Shown here: piece after piece, positions 8,106 through 16,165 of the stretch
How positions within the stretch are numbered: the stretch's first letter is position 1
Layout: every line of letters begins with the position of its first letter
DNA from: Lewinella sp. IMCC34191
GTDB lineage: Bacteria > Bacteroidota > Bacteroidia > Chitinophagales > Saprospiraceae
Length of the DNA: 64,000 nt
Direction of reading: 5' to 3'
NCBI RefSeq assembly: GCF_003390935.1
Contig: NZ_QNQZ01000007.1
Location: forward strand, 186,001-250,000
The notes under the pieces: generated by a model
The model's database searches: none
Told to the model about the DNA's origin: nothing
Seen by the model: only the letters and a program-made list of their open reading frames with translations
Program-made: the position numbers and the translations under genes

Positions 8106-9779
8106 CTACCCCTCGAAAATCACTCGCTCCGTGCCCATGATCCACCCCTCCATCCGCTCGCGATAGAAATTGTGTACCTGCGGCCGCTTCACCTTCAGGG
8201 TGGGGGTAAGGCGATCGTTCTCCACGCTGAAGGGCTCCTTGGCCACGACTACCGAAGCCACCTTTTTATAACTCGGCAGCTTTTCGTTCACTATGGCGAG
8301 CTGCTGCTCCAGGTCGGTGCGCACGGCGTCGCGGTCGCGGTCCTGGCCGATCTCCGATAGGGAGACGACGAGCAGGGGTTGCGGCATCCCCAGACCCAGG
8401 ATGCACATCTGGTCGACGTCGGGGTTGCCGGCGAACTTGTCTTCGATCTCGCTCGGGACGATGAATTTCGCCTTCGCCGTTTTGAAGGTATCCTTGACGC
8501 GGCCGGTCAGGTAGAGGAAGCCGTCCTCGTCGATGCGGCCCTGGTCGCCGGTATGCAGCCAACCGTCGGCGTCCAGGGTTTCGGCGGTCTTATCGGGGGA
8601 CTTATAGTAGCCGACCATTGTATTAGGCGACCGGGTCAGTACTTCCTGGGTTTCGGGATCGATGCGGCATTCGGTACCCGGCAGCGTACGACCGACCGAA
8701 CCGGGACGGTGCTGATCGGCGTAGATCATGTGGCTCACGGCGCCGTTCTCCGTCATGCCGTAGGCTTCCGAGATGGGGATGCCAATACGGGCAAACCACT
8801 TCTTCGTCGCTTCGGCGATGGGGGCGGCCCCGGATACGTTGCGACGCGACTGGTCCAGGCCCAGGCCCTTCTGCACCTTGCGTTTGATAAACCAGGACAC
8901 CAGGGGAATTTTGAGCAGGGTGTCCAGTTTGTTATGCGGCAGTTTTTTCAAAACGCCCTGTTGCAACTTCACCCAGATTCGGGGCACGGCAAAGAAGAAG
9001 GTAGGATGGGCATCCTGTAGGTTAGCCGCGAAGCGCTCGATGCTTTCGGTAAAGAAGATCTCGCCCCCATGGGTCAGGCACATCGTTTCGATGGTACCGC
9101 GCTCGGCCACGTGGTTGAGCGGGAGAAAGCTGAAGTAGCGGTTGTTGCCGGAGTAATCCATCTTGAGTGGATTTTCATCGTGGAGCTCCCGCATAAGGGC
9201 GATTTGGTTCTCTACACTTAGCATGACGCCCTTGGGGGTGCCGGTGGTCCCCGAAGTGAAGATCAGCGTCCAGAGACTATCGCGGGGGGGAAGGGGATTG
9301 CCCTCCATCGGCTGGCATTCGTTGAGGATTTCCTCCCAGGCTTTTCCCCGGCTCACCCGCGCGTTGCCGTCGTAGTAGGGAAAGGCGATGATAGGCAGGT
9401 CGTCCGGTATGCCGGTAGCCATGCTCTCCCACACTTCCGTTTTGCCCACCATGAGCAGGTCGATATCCCCCAGCTCGATCACCTCGCCGATCTGCTCGCC
9501 CGTGAGGGTGGCGAAGAAGGGAACGCTCACGTGGCCCGCCATCATGATGGCCAGGTCGGCGATGATCCACTCCCGGCAATTCTTACTCACCAGCCCTATG
9601 TGGCTACCCGGTTTCAGGCCCTGTTGGTGTAAATAGGTAGCTACCCGTCTGGCCATCCGGCCCGCCTCGCCCCAGGTGTAGGTTTCCCACCGCTCGCCGA
9701 AGGGCTGGTGGAGGAAGGGCTTTTCGGGTTGGCTGGCCTCCTTTTCGTAAAAGGCTTCAAGGGTGGTCTTATCGTACAT
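8106..9779 (-). CDS. AMP-dependent long-chain acyl-CoA synthetase (FadD/FAA1-like)
   Basis: Activates fatty acids with ATP and CoA through an acyl-AMP intermediate. The 557 residues carry the full adenylation signature: TSGTTGTPKG at 175-184, EAYGMTENG in the middle, GWLHTGDQG, and the C-terminal catalytic Lys in LTPTLKVKR (about residue 529). It belongs to the AMP-binding branch with the motif FSFLPLNHVAERG. No transmembrane helix is seen, so it is cytoplasmic or peripheral. TACCTTAC about 28 bases upstream is a weak -7 candidate. A truncated copy of its last 38 codons occurs at 5206-5331. Confidence 0.95.
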   Translation of the reverse strand: MYDKTTLEAFYEKEASQPEKPFLHQPFGERWETYTWGEAGRMARRVATYLHQQGLKPGSHIGLVSKNCREWIIADLAIMMAGHVSVPFFATLTGEQIGEVIELGDIDLLMVGKTEVWESMATGIPDDLPIIAFPYYDGNARVSRGKAWEEILNECQPMEGNPLPPRDSLWTLIFTSGTTGTPKGVMLSVENQIALMRELHDENPLKMDYSGNNRYFSFLPLNHVAERGTIETMCLTHGGEIFFTESIERFAANLQDAHPTFFFAVPRIWVKLQQGVLKKLPHNKLDTLLKIPLVSWFIKRKVQKGLGLDQSRRNVSGAAPIAEATKKWFARIGIPISEAYGMTENGAVSHMIYADQHRPGSVGRTLPGTECRIDPETQEVLTRSPNTMVGYYKSPDKTAETLDADGWLHTGDQGRIDEDGFLYLTGRVKDTFKTAKAKFIVPSEIEDKFAGNPDVDQMCILGLGMPQPLLVVSLSEIGQDRDRDAVRTDLEQQLAIVNEKLPSYKKVASVVVAKEPFSVENDRLTPTLKVKRPQVHNFYRERMEGWIMGTERVIFEG

Positions 9780-9907
9780 GATCAGGTGAACGTGTTTTGG
9801 CGGGTGTAAGGTAGCAACGGGGCGGCAGGGCGCAGGTGCGCGAAACTAGCCGCTTTGGCCGCAGAAACTGCCTGGCAGACCCCATTCGGGTGGCTAGACG
9901 GTATCCC

Positions 9908-10330
9908 TTATTCCCCGGATATTACCTGCTTATCGGTAATTGGTAAAACCCGGTAATACACCAACTCCAGCAAGAAGGCACCGATTAAGGAGCCCGCTAC
10001 CGCCGCCGCATTATCCCACCAATCATAGGGGCGACCTTCCAGCCAAAGAACACCTTCGTAAAGTGCATGCCAGACCAGTATACTCACAGATAAGAGAATG
10101 ACCCGCTGCTTTCGCTTACCTCCTGGTAAGAGCTTTAAAAGGGTAAATGCAAATGGAAAACCCACCGCCGACAGAAAGCTAGGGGCAATTCCATACCACC
10201 ACCAAAATTGTGTCTTGCGTACTTCTTGAATATATATACCCGTGCCACCAAGCACTAGTAGTATCAAACATGAGGTAACCATCAACGAGCGGGGAATACG
10301 AACGCGATGAAACGCATAAGAAGTAATCAT
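9908..10330 (-). CDS. Small 4-TM membrane protein downstream of leader peptides (immunity-like by context)
   Basis: A 140-residue protein with about four transmembrane helices (roughly residues 15-33, 45-65, 77-95, 105-127) and a polar loop containing GRPYDWWDN. No family is recognised with confidence. It starts 54 bp after the second Gly-Gly leader peptide gene, on the same strand, with a strong hairpin terminator between them. Small multi-helix proteins in this position often protect the producer from its own peptide, so an immunity role is possible. That is inference from position only; an unrelated VanZ-like membrane protein is the alternative. Confidence 0.65.
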   Translation of the reverse strand: MITSYAFHRVRIPRSLMVTSCLILLVLGGTGIYIQEVRKTQFWWWYGIAPSFLSAVGFPFAFTLLKLLPGGKRKQRVILLSVSILVWHALYEGVLWLEGRPYDWWDNAAAVAGSLIGAFLLELVYYRVLPITDKQVISGE

Positions 10331-10347
10331 ACTGCCAGTATTAAAAC

Positions 10348-10374
10348 CGCCCGGGTCGCTTAGCGGCCCGGGCG
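10348..10374 (-). terminator. Intrinsic terminator between leader-peptide genes and membrane protein
   Basis: A 12-bp stem with one G-T pair and a 3-base loop (CGCCCGGGtCGC-TTA-GCGGCCCGGGCG on the plus strand). On the minus strand it is followed by GGTTTTAAT. It sits between the second peptide gene and the 4-TM gene, so it may make peptide mRNA more abundant than the downstream mRNA through partial read-through. Confidence 0.75.
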
Positions 10375-10384
10375 TATAAATCCA

Positions 10385-10558
10385 TTATTCACACCCCCAA
10401 AGGGAGCAGAAACCGTCCTTAAATCCTTCCACGATTTCTTCGCGGTGATCAATGAGGTAAACGACGCCGCCGAATCCGAGACCGCCGGCAACAGCGAAGA
10501 CTACGGGAGCCAGGCCCCCGGAAGCAGTGACCAAGGTTTGATTATCTAATGTCTTCAT
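10385..10558 (-). CDS. Double-glycine leader peptide precursor B1 (57 aa)
   Basis: Short precursor beginning MKTLDNQTLVTASGG, a 15-residue leader ending in Gly-Gly as cut by C39 peptidase exporters. The core is hydrophobic and Gly-rich (LAPVVFAVAGGLGFGGVVY) with a charged tail ending FCSLWGCE, containing two Cys. This is the usual layout of class II bacteriocin-like peptides. The start chosen is the Met that gives the 15-residue leader, the same length as two peptides at 52 kb; a longer in-frame start is unlikely. It begins 7 bp after the stop of peptide B2. A compatible exporter lies at 57.5-60.9 kb. Confidence 0.72.
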   Translation of the reverse strand: MKTLDNQTLVTASGGLAPVVFAVAGGLGFGGVVYLIDHREEIVEGFKDGFCSLWGCE

Positions 10559-10565
10559 AATACGA

Positions 10566-10736
10566 TTACAATTTATTGGTGAAAATGTCATAAAAAGCAA
10601 TGAGTGGGACGACCGGAAGCAAAACGACAGCCGCGGCCACCCCCGCGACTACCCCGATTGCATAGGCAGCGTCCCCGTCGGCACCTCCATTCACGGAAGC
10701 TAGCTGTTCAGGAAGTAATGGCTTAGAATTGATCAT
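10566..10736 (-). CDS. Double-glycine leader peptide precursor B2 (56 aa)
   Basis: First gene of the small peptide locus. The leader MINSKPLLPEQLASVNGG ends in Gly-Gly at residues 17-18. The core is acidic at its start (ADGDAAYAIG), then strongly hydrophobic with Ala, Val and Pro (GVAAAVVLLPVVPLIAFYD), likely membrane-inserting. The start is the ATG directly before the leader; a longer in-frame reading reaches into the promoter. It lies about 80 bp downstream of an inverted-repeat operator also found at the 53-kb peptide operon. A bacteriocin-like or signal role is inferred. Confidence 0.72.
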   Translation of the reverse strand: MINSKPLLPEQLASVNGGADGDAAYAIGVVAGVAAAVVLLPVVPLIAFYDIFTNKL

Positions 10737-10798
10737 AAAGGGTGAATTTTTAAAAAAATGAGATAATAAGTGCTTAGCGCTATGCCTTTTTACTCCTG

Positions 10799-10844
10799 CA
10801 AATATGAAAGCACGCACTCTCATGATTTGAGAGTGAGGTTAAAT
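10799..10844 (-). promoter_or_regulatory. Composite promoter/operator of the first peptide locus
   Basis: The perfect inverted repeat ACTCTCA-TGATT-TGAGAGT is at 10816-10834. GTTAAAT follows at 10838, and on the other side a -7-like box (CATATTTG read on the minus strand) is at 10799-10806. The same three elements occur at the same distances (17 and 4 bases) in each 140-bp unit at 53 kb. The repeat overlaps the expected -33 region, so a bound protein would control RNA polymerase access. Binding itself is inference. Confidence 0.7.
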
Positions 10845-10859
10845 TTTCCGTACCAGTGA

Positions 10860-11177
10860 AAAATAGTTGCTACTGAGCCTAGCTTCAAGCTAAGGCGGCA
10901 GTCGACATCCAGCCATTTCCTTTTCATACCTAGCTGAAGAGATACGAAATGGCCGTACCGCCGCCCATAGGCGACGAGATCTTCCTACGCCCGCCGGCAT
11001 CCCGAAGCGCTCCGGCAACGTTGACCCGTATACCTTCATCCCGGGGCACGGCTGAGGTATCGCACGATCACGCTTGACTTTCGCTTCTGAAAGTTTGCCC
11101 GGGCGCGGCAATTTTTACCACACTGCCTACTCCGAATAGCCCTGCTCGATCAAGCCTGCTTAAAGCCACGGTTATGA
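10860..11177. other. Intergenic stretch, no supported gene
   Basis: Separates the peptide promoter from the truncated antitoxin. A 73-codon minus-strand frame here has no family features. A weak 5-bp hairpin followed by five T residues (11095-11116) is the only structure noted. It may be decayed coding sequence of the missing antitoxin N-terminus, but I could not align it. Confidence 0.45.
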
Positions 11178-11309
11178 TACCATGCTTGGGCCGGTATAGT
11201 GAGCTTCGACCGCTGGGGCATCGTGGCGGAACTGAACCGGGACCGGTTGCCGCTTTTCGCCTACATTACGAACCGACAGGTAGTTCGCCAGCGGATCGCG
11301 TCCTATTAG
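11178..11309 (+). pseudogene. Truncated AbiEi-like antitoxin, C-terminal remnant
   Basis: An open frame of 43 codons with no credible start ends in TAG 12 bp before the AbiEii-type toxin gene. It encodes SFDRWGIVAELNRDRLPLF followed by AYITNRQVVRQRI. Its position directly upstream of an AbiEii-family nucleotidyltransferase, and the DRWG...ELNRxRLPLFAYI pattern, suggest the C-terminal tail of the partner antitoxin. A TGA lies just upstream in frame. The identification rests mainly on position. Confidence 0.5.
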
Positions 11310-11321
11310 AAGTTTACGCGG

Positions 11322-12101
11322 ATGATTGACCTCAACCACTTTCTCAAGGCCTACCCCGAAGAGCTGCACATACGCAAGCATTTCCTCATCCGCGAGTACC
11401 TCCAGTACGAGATCCTCACCATCCTCTTCACCAGCAAATTCGCCCACCGCTATACCTTCCTCGGGGGCACCTGTCTCAGGATCTGTTACGGCACCGAGCG
11501 CTTCAGCGAGGGGCTGGACTTCGATAACCAGGATCTCACCGTAGCGGAATTCGAAGAAACGGCCCGCATCATCAAAAGACAAATGGAACTGCGCGGCTTT
11601 CGCATCGAACTGAAGTTCGCCTATGAGGGATCCTATCACTGCAGCATCAAATTCCCGGGCCTGCTCTACGGCTACGAATTGAGCGGTCACCGCGAGGCCA
11701 AGCTGTTCATCAAAATGGACACCGAGAAGCAGCAATTCCACTATAACCGCGAACTTATTCCGATCAATCTGGTCGGCATCGGAACGGAGGTGCCGGCCGT
11801 TCCCCTCTCCCTGCTCGCCAGCCAGAAGATAGCCGCCATCGTCGGGCGTGAACGACCCAAGGGAAGGGATTTCTACGACCTCGCCTGGTGCCTCGAACGT
11901 ACTGCCCCCGATTACGGCTACCTCGACGAGCGCTTCCGGGTCAGCAACGAAAGCCAGCTCCGCAAGTTTCTGCAGCGCACCATCGCCGACTTCGACTTCG
12001 ATCTGCTGGCGGAGGACGTCCGCCCCTTTCTGTGTCACCAACGGGACGTGGATGCCATCCGTAATTTCCCGGCCTACTGGCGGACGGTGGACCTGTCCTA
12101 G
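11322..12101 (+). CDS. Nucleotidyltransferase, AbiEii/AbiGii toxin family
   Basis: A 259-residue protein of the type IV toxin / phage-abortive-infection nucleotidyltransferase family. The core motif is FLGGTCLRICYG followed by ERFSEGLDFD, matching the GG(T/S)-x(n)-S-x-DLDF active site with Gly where Asp is common. C-terminal part: LLASQKIAAIVGRERPKGRDFYDLAWCL, typical of the family (KLAAL..R...RDxYDL). AbiEii-type toxins modify nucleic acid acceptors and are held off by AbiEi. Here only a short antitoxin relic precedes it, so the gene may be an orphan or be inactive in the cell. Confidence 0.85.
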   Translation: MIDLNHFLKAYPEELHIRKHFLIREYLQYEILTILFTSKFAHRYTFLGGTCLRICYGTERFSEGLDFDNQDLTVAEFEETARIIKRQMELRGFRIELKFAYEGSYHCSIKFPGLLYGYELSGHREAKLFIKMDTEKQQFHYNRELIPINLVGIGTEVPAVPLSLLASQKIAAIVGRERPKGRDFYDLAWCLERTAPDYGYLDERFRVSNESQLRKFLQRTIADFDFDLLAEDVRPFLCHQRDVDAIRNFPAYWRTVDLS

Positions 12102-12103
12102 CC

Positions 12104-13240
12104 CTAGCGGCGGGTGTCCACTAATTGCCTGACGATCCGGTGCACGGTCTGATTCAACTGACCCGCCGTCTTGGGCCCGCTGTGATTGCTGATGAGGGAG
12201 ATCGCCAGAGCGCGGTCCGGGAAAATGTACAGCCAGTTTTGGGTCCCCGACGAGCCACCGTGGTGGTTGTAGGAGGTCCCGTACTTGTCCCGCCAAACGT
12301 TCCAGCAGTAGGCGATATGGCGCGATTTCCCGTCGGTATAAATCACCTCGTGCGAGCGGCGCACCGCCGGATCGTCACTACCTAGTTGCCACGCGGCGTA
12401 CCGCAGCAGGTCGGGTAGGGTAGCGGTCACGCCGACCCCGCCGCCCCACAGGGAATTATAGCTCAGCGCGGATGGTTCGTCGTTTTCCATCCAGTAGCCG
12501 CGTACCGCATCGTTGGTACCCGCGAGACGCAGGTGGGTGTGGTCCATTACGGCCGGCTCCGTCAGAAGCGAGCTAAGCTGCTCACTCAGAGGCATTTCAT
12601 TTACGCTCTCCAGAATATAGGCCAGTAATTCCGTTCCCGCGCTGCTGTAGGAGTAGGTCGTACCGGGTGCTTCGGTGAGTTGGACGGTGGCGAGATCTTT
12701 CCAGAATTGCTCCTTGCCATATGCTTCCTCCAGTTCGTGGAAGCGGTCCGGCACGTCGGCGGCGAAGGTCTCGAACACCCCATTCCAGGCCAGGGGCAGG
12801 AAGCCGGGCAAACCGGAGGTATGCGTCAGCAGGTGCTTGATCCGAATCGGCTCGCCATCCATCTCCAGGTTGGGATAAGCCGCCGGTAAATACGTACGTA
12901 CATCCTCGTCCAGGGATAGCTTCCCGGTCTCGACGGTAGCCGCGGCGAGGTAGCCGACCATCGTCTTCGTGACCGAGGCAATCTCGTAGACGGTTCGGTC
13001 GGTAGGTGTATTTCCCTCACCCGCACTTAGCTCTCCGAAGTGGCGGGTTACCGGCTCACCGCCTACCCAAACCCCCACCGAAAGGGAACGAATCTCGGGT
13101 TTCCGGAGTAGTTTCTCCCCTTCGCGACGCAGTATCCGAGCTACCGATGCCGTGTCCGTAACGTTCTGTGCCCAAGTCGGTTGGCCGACCAGCAAAAGCA
13201 AAAAAAATATCGTGTAGCTACCCGGATTGACGCACCTCAT
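12104..13240 (-). CDS. Secreted serine hydrolase (class C beta-lactamase fold)
   Basis: A 378-residue exported enzyme with signal peptide MRCVNPGSYTIFFLLLLVG. The active-site triad pattern of the beta-lactamase/transpeptidase fold is visible: SVTK at residues 89-92 (S-x-x-K), YSS in TTYSYSSAGTELL as the Y-x-N/S element, and HHGGSSG near 338 replacing KTG. Such proteins act as esterases, D-amino peptidases or peptidoglycan enzymes, and drug resistance should not be assumed. A -7-like TATTCTTG ends four bases before the ATG. A copy of TACCTGCGCTCCG lies 60 bases upstream. Confidence 0.9.
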   Translation of the reverse strand: MRCVNPGSYTIFFLLLLVGQPTWAQNVTDTASVARILRREGEKLLRKPEIRSLSVGVWVGGEPVTRHFGELSAGEGNTPTDRTVYEIASVTKTMVGYLAAATVETGKLSLDEDVRTYLPAAYPNLEMDGEPIRIKHLLTHTSGLPGFLPLAWNGVFETFAADVPDRFHELEEAYGKEQFWKDLATVQLTEAPGTTYSYSSAGTELLAYILESVNEMPLSEQLSSLLTEPAVMDHTHLRLAGTNDAVRGYWMENDEPSALSYNSLWGGGVGVTATLPDLLRYAAWQLGSDDPAVRRSHEVIYTDGKSRHIAYCWNVWRDKYGTSYNHHGGSSGTQNWLYIFPDRALAISLISNHSGPKTAGQLNQTVHRIVRQLVDTRR

Positions 13241-13299
13241 CCGACAAGAATACCGCCCCCCGCTCACAACTTCGGTTAAGAAACTTATAAATTGGGCGA

Positions 13300-13312
13300 C
13301 GGAGCGCAGGTA
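13300..13312 (-). promoter_or_regulatory. TACCTGCGCTCCG motif upstream of serine hydrolase
   Basis: Minus-strand TACCTGCGCTCCG followed by TCGC, about 60 bases before the serine hydrolase ATG. Identical 13-mers occur at 53716, 60905 and 62430, each pointing to a downstream gene. The start resembles the TAnnTTTG -7 box. A promoter role is inferred. Confidence 0.5.
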
Positions 13313-13439
13313 ATAGGCTACCTGGGAAAAGGTCAAGCTTACCGCAACGAGAAGCTAACCCTGCCCCCGCCAACCGCTGCGACCACCCACCCAGAGACCA
13401 ACGATCTACCAGACAAAAGAATAAAAATCCCCCTGACCA

Positions 13440-16013
13440 TTGAAACGAGCTACCAATCTACTCTTCCTCTTTGCCATCCTGCTTTCTGCCCGCGCTCCGG
13501 CGCAAATATTACCTGAGTCGCTGACCGACGGGCCAACGGCCAATAGTGACGAGGGGCGGCCACTGACCTACTACCTCCCCGATCTGGACTACGATCCCGA
13601 TATCCCCACGCCCGAGGAGTTTCTGGGCTGGCAGATCGGCGACTGGCACATCAGCCACGACCTGCTGCAGGCCTACATGCGTGCCCTCGCCGCGAGCAGC
13701 GACCGCATAAGTCTGGAAGTGATCGGTCACACCTACGAGCAGCGCCCCTTGCTGAACCTGATCTTCACCACCCCCGAAAACCACGGATGGCTGGAAGAAC
13801 TGCGCCAGATGCACGTAAACTGGAGCAGCCCGGAGGGCGGCATGAGCGATGGTGACCTGGAGGAGGTACCCGGCGTCCTTTACCAGGGCTACAGTATCCA
13901 CGGGAACGAGCCCAGCGGAGGAAACGCCGCGCCAATGGCCGCCTACTACCTGGCCGCGGCGCCGATGAGTGAGGTGGGGGAGCTATTGAGCAACAACGTT
14001 ATCGTCTTCGACCCCTGCTACAACCCCGATGGCTTCAACCGCTTCGCCAGCTGGGCAAATAGCCACAAGAACAAAAACATGACCGCCGACGGCCAGGACC
14101 GCGAATACAACGAGGCCTACCCCCGCGGGCGGAGCAACCACTACTGGTTCGACCTGAACCGCGACTGGCTACCCGTACAGCACCCCGAGAGTCAGGCGCG
14201 GATCGCGCAGTTCCACCGCTGGAAGCCGAACGTGCTCACCGACCACCACGAGATGGGTACGGATGCCACCTTCTTCTTCATGCCCGGCGAGCCTACCCGC
14301 GTGCACCCGATGACCGCCCCCGTCAACCAGGAGCTGACCGGACGCATCGGCGAATACCATGCCGCCGCCCTGGATAAGATCGGCTCGCTCTACTACAGTG
14401 GGGAGGGCTACGACGACTTCTACTACGGCAAGGGATCTACCTACCCGGATATCTTCGGCACGGTGGGCATCCTCTTCGAGCAGGCCAGCTCGCGGGGCCA
14501 CCTGCAGGAATCCGAAAACGGTATCCTCACCTTTCCTTTTACCATCCGGAATCAGGTGACCACCGCGCTGAGCACCTACGAAGCACTGGAAAACCTGCAC
14601 GACGACCTGCTGACCTACCAACGGGAGTTTAATCTGGACGGCGTGACCGAAGACGGGTACGTCATCGACACCGACGGCGACCCCGGCCGTTCGCGGGAAC
14701 TGGCCGACATCCTGGCGCGCCACGGACTACCCGTACAGTATGGTACTAACGACGAAGGTTCGGCCTACTACGTACCTAAGACCCCCTTCAGCGAGGCGGC
14801 CTTCGAACCGATCCTGGAATTCGAGGACAGCCTCTTCTATGATGTATCCACCTTCTCGCTGCCCATGGCCTTCAACCTCCCGTATCGGCAGGTGAGCGGC
14901 GGCGCACCGGGAGAAATGGAGTGGTCGGACTACACCATGGGCGAAACCTCGCCCGATATCGACCGTACGCAGGCGCAGTACGCCTACTTTATCCCTTCCG
15001 ACGACTATTACTCGGTGAAGGCGATCTACTTACTGCAGGATGCCGGTGTCCGGGTGAAAGTGAGCGACCAGGCTTTCTCCCTTGGCCAGGGCGCGGATCA
15101 ACTGGGCCGGGGAACGGCCATGGTGCCGGTCTACGGCCAGGACATGGACGCCGACGAACTGCACCGCATTGTCAGTGAGGTAGAGGATGAAACCGGCATC
15201 GACATCGTGACTACGAACAGCGGCACCGTTGATCCCGGCGGGCTGATGCTTGGCTCCCGCTCCGCCTACCAAACCCTGCGCAAGCCAGAGATCGCCCTGC
15301 TGATCGAAGGCAGCACCAGCAGTCTTGATGTCGGCGAAACTTGGCACCTGCTCGACCAGCGGTTCGGGATCCCGATCACGAAGCTTCCCATCGACGAAGT
15401 CGGCCGCGCCGACCTGAGCCGCTACAATACCATCATCATGCCCGACGGCTGGTACAGCGGCCTGGATAAATCCGTCGCCGAAGCCCTTCAGGGATGGATG
15501 GGCCGTGATAAGGTTTTCATCACCGTCGAGCGAGCCGGCACCTGGGCGGCCGACCACGGTCTGGCGGACATCACCGTCCGGAAAACCACGAATCCAGACA
15601 GTGCCATCACCCAGCGCCCCTACGAAAAGGCCGATCGGGACCGCGGCGGTCAAGTCCTCGGTGGATCGATCTACCGCACCGAAGCCGACCTGACCCACCC
15701 GCTGCTATTCGGCATGAACCGGGAGGAAATCCCCGTCTTCCGCAGTGGTACCCTCCTCTACGAACCGGCCGAGAACGTCTACGCAACGCCCGTGCGCTAC
15801 AGTGACGATCCCCTCATCAGCGGCTATAGCCCGCGCGGCTTCGCCGAAAAGGCCGCCGGCAGCGCCGCGGTCCTCGTCAGTGGCAGCCGTGGCGGCCGGA
15901 CGATCTCCTTTGCCAGTAACCCGAACTTCCGCGCCTTCTGGTACGGTACGAACCGGCTGTTCATGAACGCCGTCATGTTTGGGAATACGATAAATGGGTC
16001 TACGGTGGAGTAG
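13440..16013 (+). CDS. Secreted M14 family zinc carboxypeptidase
   Basis: An 857-residue exported metallopeptidase with TTG start and signal peptide MKRATNLLFLFAILLSARAPA. The peptidase domain occupies roughly residues 60-400: zinc ligands in IHGNEPSG (His154, Glu157) and DHHEMG (His269/270), substrate-binding NPDGFN near 195-200, and DLNRDW at 238-243. A long C-terminal region (about 400-857) has no obvious sorting signal and resembles the extension common in Bacteroidota M14 proteins. Probably degrades peptides in the periplasm or outside the cell. Transcribed divergently from the serine hydrolase. Confidence 0.92.
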   Translation: MKRATNLLFLFAILLSARAPAQILPESLTDGPTANSDEGRPLTYYLPDLDYDPDIPTPEEFLGWQIGDWHISHDLLQAYMRALAASSDRISLEVIGHTYEQRPLLNLIFTTPENHGWLEELRQMHVNWSSPEGGMSDGDLEEVPGVLYQGYSIHGNEPSGGNAAPMAAYYLAAAPMSEVGELLSNNVIVFDPCYNPDGFNRFASWANSHKNKNMTADGQDREYNEAYPRGRSNHYWFDLNRDWLPVQHPESQARIAQFHRWKPNVLTDHHEMGTDATFFFMPGEPTRVHPMTAPVNQELTGRIGEYHAAALDKIGSLYYSGEGYDDFYYGKGSTYPDIFGTVGILFEQASSRGHLQESENGILTFPFTIRNQVTTALSTYEALENLHDDLLTYQREFNLDGVTEDGYVIDTDGDPGRSRELADILARHGLPVQYGTNDEGSAYYVPKTPFSEAAFEPILEFEDSLFYDVSTFSLPMAFNLPYRQVSGGAPGEMEWSDYTMGETSPDIDRTQAQYAYFIPSDDYYSVKAIYLLQDAGVRVKVSDQAFSLGQGADQLGRGTAMVPVYGQDMDADELHRIVSEVEDETGIDIVTTNSGTVDPGGLMLGSRSAYQTLRKPEIALLIEGSTSSLDVGETWHLLDQRFGIPITKLPIDEVGRADLSRYNTIIMPDGWYSGLDKSVAEALQGWMGRDKVFITVERAGTWAADHGLADITVRKTTNPDSAITQRPYEKADRDRGGQVLGGSIYRTEADLTHPLLFGMNREEIPVFRSGTLLYEPAENVYATPVRYSDDPLISGYSPRGFAEKAAGSAAVLVSGSRGGRTISFASNPNFRAFWYGTNRLFMNAVMFGNTINGSTVE

Positions 16014-16041
16014 AGGCAAGGGGTAAAGGGGCTAAGGTTGG

Positions 16042-16135
16042 AAGGGGTAAAGGTGGCATGACAGACTGCGTGACAACTTCATATAATGTGCCGGACGACT
16101 ACGAAGCCGTGTCTACCGCGCTACCTTTACCCCTT
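16042..16135. repeat. Inverted repeat of a purine-rich 16-mer
   Basis: AAGGGGTAAAGGTGGC at 16042-16057 is complementary, with one mismatch, to GCTACCTTTACCCCTT at 16120-16135. Further AGGGG/CCCCT tracts surround both arms. It fills the gap between the M14 peptidase and the methyltransferase, and could fold as a long hairpin that acts as a terminator or processing site. Confidence 0.6.
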
Positions 16136-16165
16136 TACCTTTTTGCCCCCTAACCCCTTCACCCC

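Noticed and set aside
10890-11111. 73-codon minus-strand frame upstream of the toxin
   Set aside because: Pro/Arg-rich, no signal, no domain, no sensible start context.
11172-12296. 374-codon minus-strand frame over the AbiEii gene
   Set aside because: Antisense shadow; the plus-strand frame has the nucleotidyltransferase motifs.
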